Shown: one piece after another, positions 44,347 through 53,182 of the stretch
Layout of the letters: every line of letters starts with the position of its first letter
Position numbering within the stretch: the first letter of the stretch is position 1
Assembly: GCA_028279945.1 (NCBI GenBank)
Contig: JANQMT010000143.1
Coordinates: 1-64,000, forward strand
DNA length: 64,000 bases
Source of the DNA: JAKSCF01 sp028279945
GTDB taxonomy: Bacteria; Bacillota; Clostridia; Peptostreptococcales; JAAYPU01
Direction: 5' to 3'
Position numbers and translations under genes: made by a program
The notes under the pieces: model-generated
The model's database searches: none
Seen by the model: the letters and a program-made list of their open reading frames with translations, nothing else
Told to the model about the DNA's origin: nothing

Positions 44347-45237
44347 GTGAAAAAAATACATATTTATGAGGTAGGACCCAGAGATGGTTTTCAAAATTTA
44401 ACCGTATATATACCTTTAGAAAAGAAACTAGAAATTATTGAAAAATTAATAGATTCAGGAATTAGGCATATCCAGCATACATCTTTTGTCAGTTCTAAAG
44501 CTATACCTCAGCTTAGGGATTCAAAAGAGTTGACACTTGCCTGTCTCGAAAAATACTCTGAGATAGTTTTTTTTGCACTGGTTCCGAATCTGTTTGGAGC
44601 AAAAACAGCTTGGGAGTTGGGGATCAAAAAAATCTCGTATGTTATTTCATTAAGTGAAAGACATAATAAGGCAAATATTAATAGAACCCATGAAGAATCT
44701 TTAGATGAACTAAATAAAATCATAGAATGCTATCCTGAGATGGATGTGTGCTTGGACTTAGCTACAACATTTGGCTGTCCTTTTGATGGAAAATACAGTG
44801 TTGAAGCTGTAATCGCTTTTGTAAAGAAATTTGTTGAAATTGGAATAACGACAGTAAATCTTTGCGATACAATCGGTATTGCAAATCCCAAACATGTAAG
44901 AGAGGTTATTGCTGCTGTAAAGGCGTCTTTTCCAATGTTAGATCTAATGGTACATATCCATGATACAAGAAATATGGGAATGGTGAATACTCTTGCCGCA
45001 ATTGAATCCGGAGTAGATAAGATTCAATCTACACTTGGAGGGTTGGGAGGCTGCCCCTTTGCTCCTGGAGCTTCAGGTAATTTGGCAACGGAGGATATGG
45101 TATATATGCTCAATGAAATGGGATATGAGACAGGTGTTGATTTTAATAAAGTACTGGATGCAGCAAAATTTGAAGGTGCTTTAATTACTGATGGTATATT
45201 CAGCGGGCATCAAATCAATATTAAATCAAACAAATGA
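44347..45237 (+). CDS. HMG-CoA lyase-like enzyme
   Basis: 296 residues from GTG 44347; the ATG at 44296 is also in frame but neither has a strong ribosome site. DRE-TIM metallolyase: EVGPRDGFQN at the N-terminus (Arg/Asp of the active site), HIHDTRNMGM (metal-binding HxH) and the lyase-specific loop GGLGGCPFAPGASGN with the catalytic Cys. This signature belongs to 3-hydroxy-3-methylglutaryl-CoA lyase and close relatives, which split a 3-hydroxyacyl-CoA into acetyl-CoA plus a keto acid. Confidence 0.88.
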   Translation: MKKIHIYEVGPRDGFQNLTVYIPLEKKLEIIEKLIDSGIRHIQHTSFVSSKAIPQLRDSKELTLACLEKYSEIVFFALVPNLFGAKTAWELGIKKISYVISLSERHNKANINRTHEESLDELNKIIECYPEMDVCLDLATTFGCPFDGKYSVEAVIAFVKKFVEIGITTVNLCDTIGIANPKHVREVIAAVKASFPMLDLMVHIHDTRNMGMVNTLAAIESGVDKIQSTLGGLGGCPFAPGASGNLATEDMVYMLNEMGYETGVDFNKVLDAAKFEGALITDGIFSGHQINIKSNK

Positions 45238-45422
45238 CTATAAAGCACATTGATAATCAGTGGATGAAAATGAGAAAAGTATTGTATAACACATCTTTAA
45301 TACTTTAGAAGAAAAGAGGTGATGGTGATTATGTAAAAAAATTATTAAATATAATAGAGGCGTGGAATTTAAGCAACCAACCAAGTTATAAGATCAGTAG
45401 AAAATTAAAAGGAGGCTAATCA

Positions 45423-46280
45423 ATGACAGATAATAGTTTGGTTTTAAAGAAAATGGTAGGTGAATTCCTGGGCTGTTTTTTCCTTGGATCCATTGGACTG
45501 TTTACCATTTATCAGGGTATAGTATACGGCGCTGCTACTGTCGCGGAAATTGGCATTATGTTCGGTATTTGTATTATGTTTGCAGTAGTTGTGGCCGCAC
45601 CTCTTAGCGGTGCTGTTCTAAATCCTGCTATTACCATTGCGCAGGCCCTATTTAAAAGAATACCGTGGAAACAGGTTTTACCGTTAATAATTGCTCAGGT
45701 TTTAGGCTGGTTCCTAGGATGTCTGCTGCTAATAGCAATGACAAACAGTTCTCTTTTAATTTGGGAGCAAGCATTAAGTATTACAAGAGGAAATGCGACA
45801 GATGTATACTCGGCACAGATATTTATGTGTAATATGCCGAATATGCTAATGGCACTGGGTTTGGGGGCTGGATTAGACACTGGATTGGTATCATGGCCTT
45901 TATGGGCCTGTATTGCAAATGAAATAATGTGCTCTATACTGTTGACACTAGCTGTACTGGTTTTTACAGATCCAAGAATCAGATTGAGACCTGAATTGAA
46001 GAATCTGTCACTATATCTGGGGCTTATAGTAGCTCTGGCTATTGGAGCTATGCTTGCAGGATCAACTGCTTGTATGAATCCTGCCCGTGATTTGGGACCT
46101 AGAATAGCACTGCATATCTTTGGATGGGAATCTGCATTTCCGGGCTTAGGATGGAATTCAGGAGGTTATTGGTGGATATGGTGGATTGTACCTGTATTGG
46201 GAGCTACTCTTGCTGCAGTAATACATTACTATATGATTGGAAAAAACATTGTGGATGATGAAATGGAAGATGCTAAATAA
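45423..46280 (+). CDS. MIP-family channel (glycerol facilitator-like)
   Basis: 285 residues, start after AAAGGAGG. Six membrane segments and both pore NPA boxes: VLNPAITIAQ and CMNPARDLGPR. Asp after the second NPAR is a glyceroporin feature, suggesting passage of small polyols such as glycerol or propanediol rather than water only. Its place in an alcohol-dehydrogenase cluster fits uptake of a neutral diol or alcohol substrate. Confidence 0.93.
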   Translation: MTDNSLVLKKMVGEFLGCFFLGSIGLFTIYQGIVYGAATVAEIGIMFGICIMFAVVVAAPLSGAVLNPAITIAQALFKRIPWKQVLPLIIAQVLGWFLGCLLLIAMTNSSLLIWEQALSITRGNATDVYSAQIFMCNMPNMLMALGLGAGLDTGLVSWPLWACIANEIMCSILLTLAVLVFTDPRIRLRPELKNLSLYLGLIVALAIGAMLAGSTACMNPARDLGPRIALHIFGWESAFPGLGWNSGGYWWIWWIVPVLGATLAAVIHYYMIGKNIVDDEMEDAK

Positions 46281-46374
46281 ACCAGAAATCAAAACTGCAT
46301 AATACTATTTAATAAAAATAAAACTAACTACAATAACATATCAGTGTAAACAAAAAATTAGAGGAGGAAAATCA

Positions 46375-47526
46375 ATGGAAATTTCAACTTATTCTCAAAC
46401 CTGTCCAACCATTATGGGCACAGGGGCAGTAAAACTTATTGGTGAAAAAGTAAAAGAATTAGGAATGAAAAAGGTACTGTTGGTAACAGATGAGGGTCTT
46501 GTTAAAGTCGGTGTTGTTGCTAAAGTTGAAAAAATATTGAAAGAGGCCGGTTTAACAGTGGTTGTATTTGATAAAGTAAATCCTGATCCTTTGGATACTG
46601 TTTGTGAAGAAGGCGGACAGATTGCCAGAAAAGAAAAAGTTGACGGCATTGTAGGTTTAGGAGGGGGTAGTGTCATGGATGCATCCAAAGCCATCAATAT
46701 ATTAGCTTGTAATCCCTCGCCGCTGGCCCAATACTACGAAAGCTGGGAATATAAAACGTGCTTACCACTTGTTTGCTGTCCTACAACCTCAGGAACAGGT
46801 AGTGAAAATACTATTTATGGAGTTATTACGGACTCAAATACACATGCGAAGAAAGTAGTTCTAAGCACTGCTTCACTTGCCCTTGTTGATCCGGAATTAA
46901 CTTATGATTTACCTGCACACCTAACTGCAGCTACAGGTATGGATGTATTTGCACATGCTGCTGAAGCTATGACAGTCAATATGACGAATCCTATGACTAC
47001 GATGCTGGCATTTGATGCCATAGGCAAAGTAGTCAAATATTTGCCGACAGCCGTAGCAGAACCACATAATATTGAAGCAAGAGAGAACATGGCGATTGCC
47101 AGCAATTTTGCAGGGATTGCTTTTAGCAATACCTGCTGCCATCTTGGTCATGCTGTATCACAATGTATGGGTGCTGCGTTCCACGTTCCCCATGGTATTT
47201 CTTGCGCTTGGGCATTACCTGAAACCATGGCATTTGCTGCTATTAACAAATCTGATGAGGTTAAAGGCGTTGCAGATGCACTGGGTGTTCAATACAGCAA
47301 AGATGAACCGGCTGTAGAGATTGGTAAAAAAGTTGCCGATAATATGCGTGCTTTTATGAGGAAGATGAAAATCAAGTCCATTGCAGATTATGGGATTAGC
47401 AGAGAGCAAATGCTGGGTATCGTTGATATGGTCATGGCTGATAACTGCTTCCCATTTATTCCAAGTCCGCTTAACAGAGACGAAACATTGGAGATTCTGG
47501 GTAAGATGTATGACAGCTACAAATAG
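46375..47526 (+). CDS. Iron-containing alcohol dehydrogenase (second copy)
   Basis: 383 residues, start after AGAGGAGG. Group III Fe-ADH, related to 1,3-propanediol/butanol dehydrogenases: GLGGGSVMDASKA, TTSGTGSENT, and metal-ligand region DVFAHAAEAM and CCHLGHAVSQCMGAAFHVPH. Only moderately similar to the 40949-42112 paralogue, so probably a different substrate or step. Last gene of cluster III, closed by the hairpin at 47593. Confidence 0.93.
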   Translation: MEISTYSQTCPTIMGTGAVKLIGEKVKELGMKKVLLVTDEGLVKVGVVAKVEKILKEAGLTVVVFDKVNPDPLDTVCEEGGQIARKEKVDGIVGLGGGSVMDASKAINILACNPSPLAQYYESWEYKTCLPLVCCPTTSGTGSENTIYGVITDSNTHAKKVVLSTASLALVDPELTYDLPAHLTAATGMDVFAHAAEAMTVNMTNPMTTMLAFDAIGKVVKYLPTAVAEPHNIEARENMAIASNFAGIAFSNTCCHLGHAVSQCMGAAFHVPHGISCAWALPETMAFAAINKSDEVKGVADALGVQYSKDEPAVEIGKKVADNMRAFMRKMKIKSIADYGISREQMLGIVDMVMADNCFPFIPSPLNRDETLEILGKMYDSYK

Positions 47527-47592
47527 AATCGGCTATATAAGATAATTATTTAAAAGCTAAACCAGAAGGTAAGATGATTATAAAAAACAATT

Positions 47593-47622
47593 CCCGTTAG
47601 TAGATACTAGCGGGAGTTTTAT
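47593..47622 (+). terminator. Rho-independent terminator of cluster III
   Basis: CCCGTTAGT and ACTAGCGGG (one G-T wobble) around AGAT, followed by AGTTTTATT. Confidence 0.75.
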
Positions 47623-47623
47623 T

Positions 47624-47770
47624 GTGGGTCCACCATGAAGTAATGGGTGAAAGCTCCCAACATGCCTAGTGACAGGACTGTATAGCTGAAGGCAAGGGTG
47701 TTCATGGTGACATGGAATCTGAAGGAACCCATAAGCAACAGAAAATTTGAATGAAATATTCTTGCAAGTC
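47624..47770 (+). mobile_element. Truncated group II intron-like 5' fragment
   Basis: The stretch holding GACTGTATAGCTGAAGGCAA, GGGTGTTCATGGTGACATGG and AATCTGAAGGAA matches, from memory, the conserved domain I region of common Firmicutes group II introns (GCAAGGGTGTCCATCGTGAG then GTGGAATCTGAAGGAAG). No reverse-transcriptase ORF and no domain V/VI follow, so it is a dead remnant. GC content is higher than that of the flanks. It marks the right edge of cluster III. Confidence 0.7.
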
Positions 47771-47999
47771 AAAAGTTAAATTAAGATATTAAACCTTGTA
47801 TTAAATTAATATAGAACCGTGGACTAAAATAGTATATAATAAGGTCAAATGTCCTATCTGGCTTTTTAAAATATAGACATCCTATGTTTTTTCCATTAGG
47901 TAAGCAAATTAAAACCAAATAAATTGTATTTATAATGTTACATCATTAATTATTAGGAGAATAAGTTTTACTAATTATTTTGCAAAGGAGTGAATAACT

Positions 48000-49553
48000 T
48001 TGTCTTATGTCGTTGAGATGAGGAATATTACAAAACAGTTTCCCGGAGTTTTGGCAAATGACAAAGTGAATTTTGCTTTAAAGGAAGGCGAAATTCATGT
48101 TTTACTAGGTGAAAATGGTGCTGGGAAAACGACTTTAATGAATATGCTATATGGATTATATCAACCCACGTCGGGTGATATTTTTATTAAAGGCTCAAAA
48201 ATTGGTGTGAAGGATCCTAATGTTGCCATCCAACATGGCGTTGGTATGGTCCATCAGCATTTCATGCTGGTTCCACCATTTACAATTGCAGAGAACATTA
48301 TTTTAGGAAATGAGCCTTCTAACTATGGTAAATTGGACATGAAAAAAGCAATCCAAGATGTTCAACTAATTTCGGATGATTTTGGACTGGAAGTAGATCC
48401 TTTTGCAAAAATACAAGACATTTCTGTAGGCCTACAACAACGGGTAGAAATATTAAAGGCACTTTATAGGGGTGCTGACATTTTAATATTGGACGAACCT
48501 ACGGCTGTATTAACGCCTCAAGAAATTGATGAGTTGGGTGTGATCATTAGAAATCTATCCAAAGAAGGTAAATCAATCATCCTAATCACCCATAAGCTGA
48601 AAGAAGTTATGTCTATGAGTGACCGGGTAACCGTTATTAGAAAAGGAAATATTGTAGATACACTTAATACAAAAGATACCAACACTGAAGCGTTAGCAGA
48701 GATGATGGTAGGCAGAAAAGTTAATCTGGTGACAACAAAAGAAGAAAAACAACCCGGTGAAGTGATATTTTCTGTTAAAAATCTTAAAGTTAAAGACAAT
48801 AGAGGATACGATGCTGTAAAAGGCGTAAGCTTTAATGTACATGCATCAGAAGTCTTAGCTGTGGCAGGTGTGGATGGTAATGGACAAACAGAGCTGATTG
48901 AAGCCATTACCGGTTTAAGAGAAACAGAAAGCGGTCAAGTCTTATTAGATGAAAATGATATAACCAAATCATCAGCAAAGCAAATTATTAACTATGGCTT
49001 GGGACATATACCTCAGGACCGACATAAAAGAGGGCTTGTATTGTCTCACAGCATAGCTGAAAATATGATATTAGGCTATCATTATAAAGAGCCTTTTAGT
49101 AAAAATGGTGTTATGAATTATGATAAAATTCACGAGCACGCAAAGGTATTAATTGAAGAATTTGATGTGCGAACTCCGGATGAAAATGTTAAAGCTTCTT
49201 CTTTGTCAGGTGGGAATCAGCAAAAAGCCATTATCGCTCGAGAATTATATAAAGAACCTAGATTATTGATTGCAGCCCAACCAACAAGAGGGCTGGATGT
49301 AGGGGCTATCGAATTTGTACATAAAAAGATTATAGAATGTCGAGACAGTGGTGAGGCTGTATTATTGGTATCTTTAGAATTAGACGAAGTTATGAATCTT
49401 GCGGACCGTATAGCTGTTATTTATGATGGCAGAATATTGGATATTGTAGATGCTAAGAGTGCTACTGAAAAACAATTGGGTATTCTTATGGCCGGCGGAG
49501 AAGAAAAAAATAAGAACAGTGAGGTGATGGATGATGACATCAAAGAAGGCTGA
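48000..49553 (+). CDS. BMP-type nucleoside ABC transporter ATPase (YufO/NupO-like)
   Basis: 517 residues, TTG start 9 nt after AAAGGAG. Two ABC modules: first with Walker A GENGAGKTT and Walker B ILILDEPTAVLTPQE. The second has a degenerate Walker A (GVDGNGQTE), signature LSGGNQQK and LLIAAQPTRGLD. This arrangement and the two following permeases define the nucleoside importer served by a BMP lipoprotein. The only BMP lipoprotein gene in the window is at 32430, before cluster III. Overlaps the next gene by 23 bp. Confidence 0.94.
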   Translation: MSYVVEMRNITKQFPGVLANDKVNFALKEGEIHVLLGENGAGKTTLMNMLYGLYQPTSGDIFIKGSKIGVKDPNVAIQHGVGMVHQHFMLVPPFTIAENIILGNEPSNYGKLDMKKAIQDVQLISDDFGLEVDPFAKIQDISVGLQQRVEILKALYRGADILILDEPTAVLTPQEIDELGVIIRNLSKEGKSIILITHKLKEVMSMSDRVTVIRKGNIVDTLNTKDTNTEALAEMMVGRKVNLVTTKEEKQPGEVIFSVKNLKVKDNRGYDAVKGVSFNVHASEVLAVAGVDGNGQTELIEAITGLRETESGQVLLDENDITKSSAKQIINYGLGHIPQDRHKRGLVLSHSIAENMILGYHYKEPFSKNGVMNYDKIHEHAKVLIEEFDVRTPDENVKASSLSGGNQQKAIIARELYKEPRLLIAAQPTRGLDVGAIEFVHKKIIECRDSGEAVLLVSLELDEVMNLADRIAVIYDGRILDIVDAKSATEKQLGILMAGGEEKNKNSEVMDDDIKEG

Positions 49554-50676
49554 TGGTGTATTGAAGCAACTTTGGACTGTACTAAAATTCCCACTCCTCT
49601 CCATTGCAGCAGGATTTGTTATCGGAGCTATTTTGATTATAATTGCGGGGAAAAATCCATTAGTAGCCTACACGGCGTTATTTAAAGGCAGCTTAGGTGG
49701 AGTGGATAAACTGGGGGAAACTCTTTTTAAGATGACACCGATTCTGCTAACAGGATTGTCTTTTTCTATTGCCTTTAGAACCGGCTTATTTAATATAGGC
49801 GGAGAAGGTCAATTTTTGTCCGGTGCTATTACAGCTATAGCTGTAGGATGGTTTGGACAGGGATTACCCCAATTAATATTAATACCCTTAATGTTGATTT
49901 GTGGTATTGCAGCCGGTGCTTTTTGGGCATCTATAGCAGGTGTGCTGAAAGCCAAGATGGGTATCCATGAAGTTATCACTACGATTATGCTAAATTATAT
50001 TGCATTGTATTTGATCAACTATATTGTCCGTGCGGTATTGAATCCCTCTATTCTAATGGGCGTAAGGACAGAGGCACATACTGTCTCTTTGCCTGATGTA
50101 GCACGTTTAACAAAATTAAAAACCGTATTCGAAATATTTGGACGCTCTAGTGTGCATACAGGCATATTCATTGCTATAGGCTGTGCACTTCTGATGTATT
50201 TTGTATTGTTTAAAACAACCTTAGGTTATGAATTAAGATCCGGAGGATTAAGTCCGGATGCAGCAGAATACGGCGGCATAAAAAAATCAAAAAATATTAT
50301 TATGGCTATGTGTATTTCAGGAGGGATAGCAGGCCTTGCCGGAGCAGTCAATGTAATGGGTATTACTTATTATGTTGCCCAATCTTCACATACACCGGGC
50401 TATGGTTTTGACGGCATTGCCGTAGGACTGGTAGGAGGCTTACACCCTATTGGGATTATTGCCAGCTCTTTCTTGTTTGGTGTACTTTCCAATGGTGCCA
50501 GAAAAATGCAGCTTTCAGGTATTCCTAAAGAAGTTATAGCCATCATACAAGGTGTTATTATTGTATTTATTGCAAGTCAATATATTATTAAATTAATATA
50601 CAGTTATAGAGAAAAGAGAGCTTTAGAAAAGCAAAACCTAATGTTTGATAAGGGCAAGAAAGGGGAGGTGAAGTAA
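49531..50676 (+). CDS. BMP-type nucleoside ABC transporter permease 1 (YufP-like)
   Basis: 381 residues, about nine membrane segments. Family marks: LTGLSFSIAFRTGLFNIGGE followed by GQFLSGA, the long cytoplasmic loop, and LAGAVNVMGITYYV near the C-terminal third. ATG start overlaps the ATPase end with GAGGTG as ribosome site. One half of the heterodimeric channel. Confidence 0.94.
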   Translation: MMTSKKADGVLKQLWTVLKFPLLSIAAGFVIGAILIIIAGKNPLVAYTALFKGSLGGVDKLGETLFKMTPILLTGLSFSIAFRTGLFNIGGEGQFLSGAITAIAVGWFGQGLPQLILIPLMLICGIAAGAFWASIAGVLKAKMGIHEVITTIMLNYIALYLINYIVRAVLNPSILMGVRTEAHTVSLPDVARLTKLKTVFEIFGRSSVHTGIFIAIGCALLMYFVLFKTTLGYELRSGGLSPDAAEYGGIKKSKNIIMAMCISGGIAGLAGAVNVMGITYYVAQSSHTPGYGFDGIAVGLVGGLHPIGIIASSFLFGVLSNGARKMQLSGIPKEVIAIIQGVIIVFIASQYIIKLIYSYREKRALEKQNLMFDKGKKGEVK

Positions 50677-51615
50677 ATGTGGATTATTATTATACCGATT
50701 TTAGCTTCAGCTGTTCGATTGGCCACGCCTCTTATTTTTTCAGCTATCGGGGGTACATTTTCAGAGAGAAGTGGTGTTGTTAATATTGCATTAGAAGGTA
50801 TTATGGTTATGGGCGCCTTTTTTTCAATTCTGTTTGCCGATATTTCAGGTAATCCATGGATAGGCGTACTGGGTGCCATAATAGCAGGAATGTTAACAGC
50901 TTTATTGTTGGCTTTTGTCTCCATTCATTTAAAAGGCAATCAAGTGGTTATGGGAACAGCAATCAATATTTTAGCTGTAGGGTTTACTTCCTATTTACTT
51001 CAAATTATATATAAGCGCTTTGGCCAAACCGATGCCATTCAAGGCGCATTGACATCCAATCCTGAAATATTTGCTTTCTTAGAAAAAATACCTGTAGTGG
51101 GAGAATTGTTTTTTAAAGGATTAACACCTTTTGTATATATCGCTTTCTTTACTGTAGGTTTAGCCTACTACGTGATGTTTAAAACACCTTTTGGGTTAAG
51201 AATCAGGGCAGTTGGAGAGCATCCTAAGGCAGCAGATACGGTAGGGATAAATGTTTATAAAATCCGCTACATATGTGTGCTGATATCAGGTGCTTGCGCC
51301 GGTATTGCAGGTGCCAGTCTTACGGTGGGGTATACGGCTATATTCAGAGAACACATGATATCAGGAAGAGGCTTCATTGCACTGGCTGCTATGGTTTTTG
51401 GTAAATGGCACCCTGTGGGGGCAATGTTTGCCTGTCTTTTCTTTGGTCTGGCGGAAGCCATTTCTATACAGGGTTCCATGCTGGGTATAAAAATACCAAC
51501 AGAATTCATGCGCATGTTACCTTATGTGGCTACTATTCTTGTGTTAATTGGTTTTGTAGGAAAAGCAGTAGGTCCTGCAGCTAATGGTACGCCATATAAT
51601 AAGGGTGAAAAGTAG
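50677..51615 (+). CDS. BMP-type nucleoside ABC transporter permease 2 (YufQ-like)
   Basis: 312 residues, about eight membrane segments. AGGTFSERSGVVNIALEGIM-type motif near the N-terminus (here SAIGGTFSERSGVVNIALEG) is diagnostic. The ATG directly abuts the stop of permease 1 and is preceded by GGGGAGGTG. Second half of the channel. Confidence 0.94.
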   Translation: MWIIIIPILASAVRLATPLIFSAIGGTFSERSGVVNIALEGIMVMGAFFSILFADISGNPWIGVLGAIIAGMLTALLLAFVSIHLKGNQVVMGTAINILAVGFTSYLLQIIYKRFGQTDAIQGALTSNPEIFAFLEKIPVVGELFFKGLTPFVYIAFFTVGLAYYVMFKTPFGLRIRAVGEHPKAADTVGINVYKIRYICVLISGACAGIAGASLTVGYTAIFREHMISGRGFIALAAMVFGKWHPVGAMFACLFFGLAEAISIQGSMLGIKIPTEFMRMLPYVATILVLIGFVGKAVGPAANGTPYNKGEK

Positions 51616-51657
51616 GAGAAGTATGGTAATAATTTCTTATTTCTGTACCAATTTATT

Positions 51658-51705
51658 ACAAAATATATTATAATAAGGTTAATTAACTAATATAATATAT
51701 TTTGT
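51658..51705. repeat. AT-rich 14-bp perfect inverted repeat
   Basis: ACAAAATATATTAT (51658-51671) and ATAATATATTTTGT (51692-51705) flank a 20-nt centre that itself includes GGTTAATTAACT. It lies just upstream of the ribosome site of 51722, and could be an operator or the terminator of the importer operon. Confidence 0.6.
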
Positions 51706-51721
51706 AAAAGGAGGACGACAA

Positions 51722-52087
51722 ATGGCAGATGCAAAAGGGATAATGAATTGGACCTTTATATCTGAGACAGATGTTCCCGATGATGTTAAAGAGATTTTAA
51801 TTGACGGAGAAGAAGTTGAAGTGGCGTATAAGACAATACGCGACGTTGCTGTTGTAACCAATAAGAGGATTATAATAGCGGACAAACAAGGCATCACCGG
51901 AAAAAAAGTAGAAGTCTATACCATTCCATTTAAGTCAATCAACATGTACTCAAGTGAAAATGCCGGAACCATAGACATCAATGCAGAGATACAATTATGG
52001 ACCAGAGCCGGTACATTTAAACTCAACTTAAAAAAAGGTGTTGATATCCGCAAATTAGACAAAATAATAGGCAGCCATATTTTATAA
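51722..52087 (+). CDS. Bacterial PH-domain-like protein
   Basis: 121 residues, start after AAAGGAGGACG. All-beta pattern with VEVAYKTIRDVAVVTNKRII, then KKVEVYTIPFKSINMYSSEN and KLDKIIGSHIL at the end, matching the small bacterial PH domain group (YvbH/bPH type). No signal or membrane segment. Role unknown. Single gene between two inverted repeats. Confidence 0.8.
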   Translation: MADAKGIMNWTFISETDVPDDVKEILIDGEEVEVAYKTIRDVAVVTNKRIIIADKQGITGKKVEVYTIPFKSINMYSSENAGTIDINAEIQLWTRAGTFKLNLKKGVDIRKLDKIIGSHIL

Positions 52088-52107
52088 AAATTAAGAGATA
52101 CATACAT

Positions 52108-52133
52108 GAAGGTTTTGCAATTGCAAAACCTTC
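52108..52133. repeat. 26-bp perfect palindrome
   Basis: GAAGGTTTTGCAA directly abuts TTGCAAAACCTTC with no spacer. There is no T-run, so it is not a classic terminator; as DNA it could be a symmetrical protein site. Confidence 0.65.
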
Positions 52134-52152
52134 TGCATTAGAATACTAAAGT

Positions 52153-52187
52153 AAAAAATTCTCTATTACCTCAAGAGAATTTTTTAT
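52153..52187 (+). terminator. Rho-independent terminator
   Basis: AAAAAATTCTCT pairs with AGAGAATTTTTT around a 9-nt loop, followed by ATTTATTTT. Confidence 0.85.
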
Positions 52188-52262
52188 TTATTTTAGGAAA
52201 AAATATTTAATTGTAATAGAAAAATATTTTGAAAGTTTTGCTTTATAATAGGAGAAATAAAA

Positions 52263-53180
52263 ATGAATGATTTGTGGGTAATTGTTATCACTTCTATCGT
52301 TATGGGAATGACTGCAAGAATATATATGATGCGAGTGGATACCAGACAGTATCCGACACATCCTCAAGGTGTTATATCTCACTTAACACTTGGGCTGATA
52401 GCTGCTTTTTTAGGGTCGTTAGCTTTACCTTCCTTAGCACAAAAGGAGTTTAGTGCAGTGACCTTTCTTGCATTGGCAGCCCAGCAATTTAGAGATGTTA
52501 GAAACTTAGAAAGACAGAGTTTGGACAAAATAGAAGTCACAGAGCTGGTGCCCAGAGGAACGGCTTACATAGAAGATATTGCAAAAGCTTTTGAGGCTCG
52601 TAATTATATGGTCATTATATCAGCCCTGATGACAAGTATTGGAGCATATATTGCGAATCAGTTTAATCAGCCCATTCAGTTCCAAATAATAGCCGCTGTT
52701 ATAGTAGGCGGATTATCCATGATAACATTAAAGCAGGTATTAAAAAGAACACTGCTTTATGAAATTGCAGATGTAAAACCGGCTGAGATTGCTTTTGATG
52801 GACCTCTTTTACAAGTGAATGGCGTTATCATAATGAATATTGGGCTTAAAAAATCAAGAGAAATTTTTTTAAATAATGGAATAGCCATTGAAATCATTCC
52901 AAAGAACTCAAGCGCAAATGCAACCTTAGCCAATATAGGACAGAGACAAGCCATTCAGCACAATGCTGCAGTCCAATTGGGTATTAGAAAAGATGTAGAT
53001 GAGCCTGATTTTACCCCTATTGCGAGGAGAAATGCTGATAATGGGAATGTTGTTATGGCCATGATACCTATGTATGCAGATGTTAACAAGCTGGTGGAGG
53101 TTATAAACAGCACACCTGTTTTGGAGAGTGCTAAAAGAATGACAGCTATTTCAAAACCTAAAGAAGGAGATGAAGTATAA
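52263..53180 (+). CDS. YIEGIA-family sporulation membrane protein
   Basis: 305 residues, start after ATAGGAGA. Four or five membrane segments in the first 170 residues and the family hallmark GTAYIEDIAKAFEARNYMV (YIEDIA variant, about 100-118). The C-terminal half is soluble. YIEGIA proteins occur in endospore-formers and act with a small capping partner, encoded directly next. I recall similar neighbourhoods (near der, gpsA, spoIVA) in Bacillus, supporting a spore-envelope role. Confidence 0.88.
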   Translation: MNDLWVIVITSIVMGMTARIYMMRVDTRQYPTHPQGVISHLTLGLIAAFLGSLALPSLAQKEFSAVTFLALAAQQFRDVRNLERQSLDKIEVTELVPRGTAYIEDIAKAFEARNYMVIISALMTSIGAYIANQFNQPIQFQIIAAVIVGGLSMITLKQVLKRTLLYEIADVKPAEIAFDGPLLQVNGVIIMNIGLKKSREIFLNNGIAIEIIPKNSSANATLANIGQRQAIQHNAAVQLGIRKDVDEPDFTPIARRNADNGNVVMAMIPMYADVNKLVEVINSTPVLESAKRMTAISKPKEGDEV

Positions 53181-53182
53181 GT

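Larger units (their letters stand above)
47527..47999. other. Junction region between cluster III and BMP importer genes
   Basis: 473 bp without a gene. It contains a terminator (47593-47622), a group II intron-like fragment (47624-47770) and about 230 bp of AT-rich sequence ending in the AAAGGAG site of the next gene. TATAAT occurs near 47835 with no good -35 partner. Confidence 0.6.

Noticed and set aside
47578..47772. Minus-strand 64-codon frame at the cluster III border
   Set aside because: It is antisense to the terminator and the intron-like fragment, with no ribosome site.
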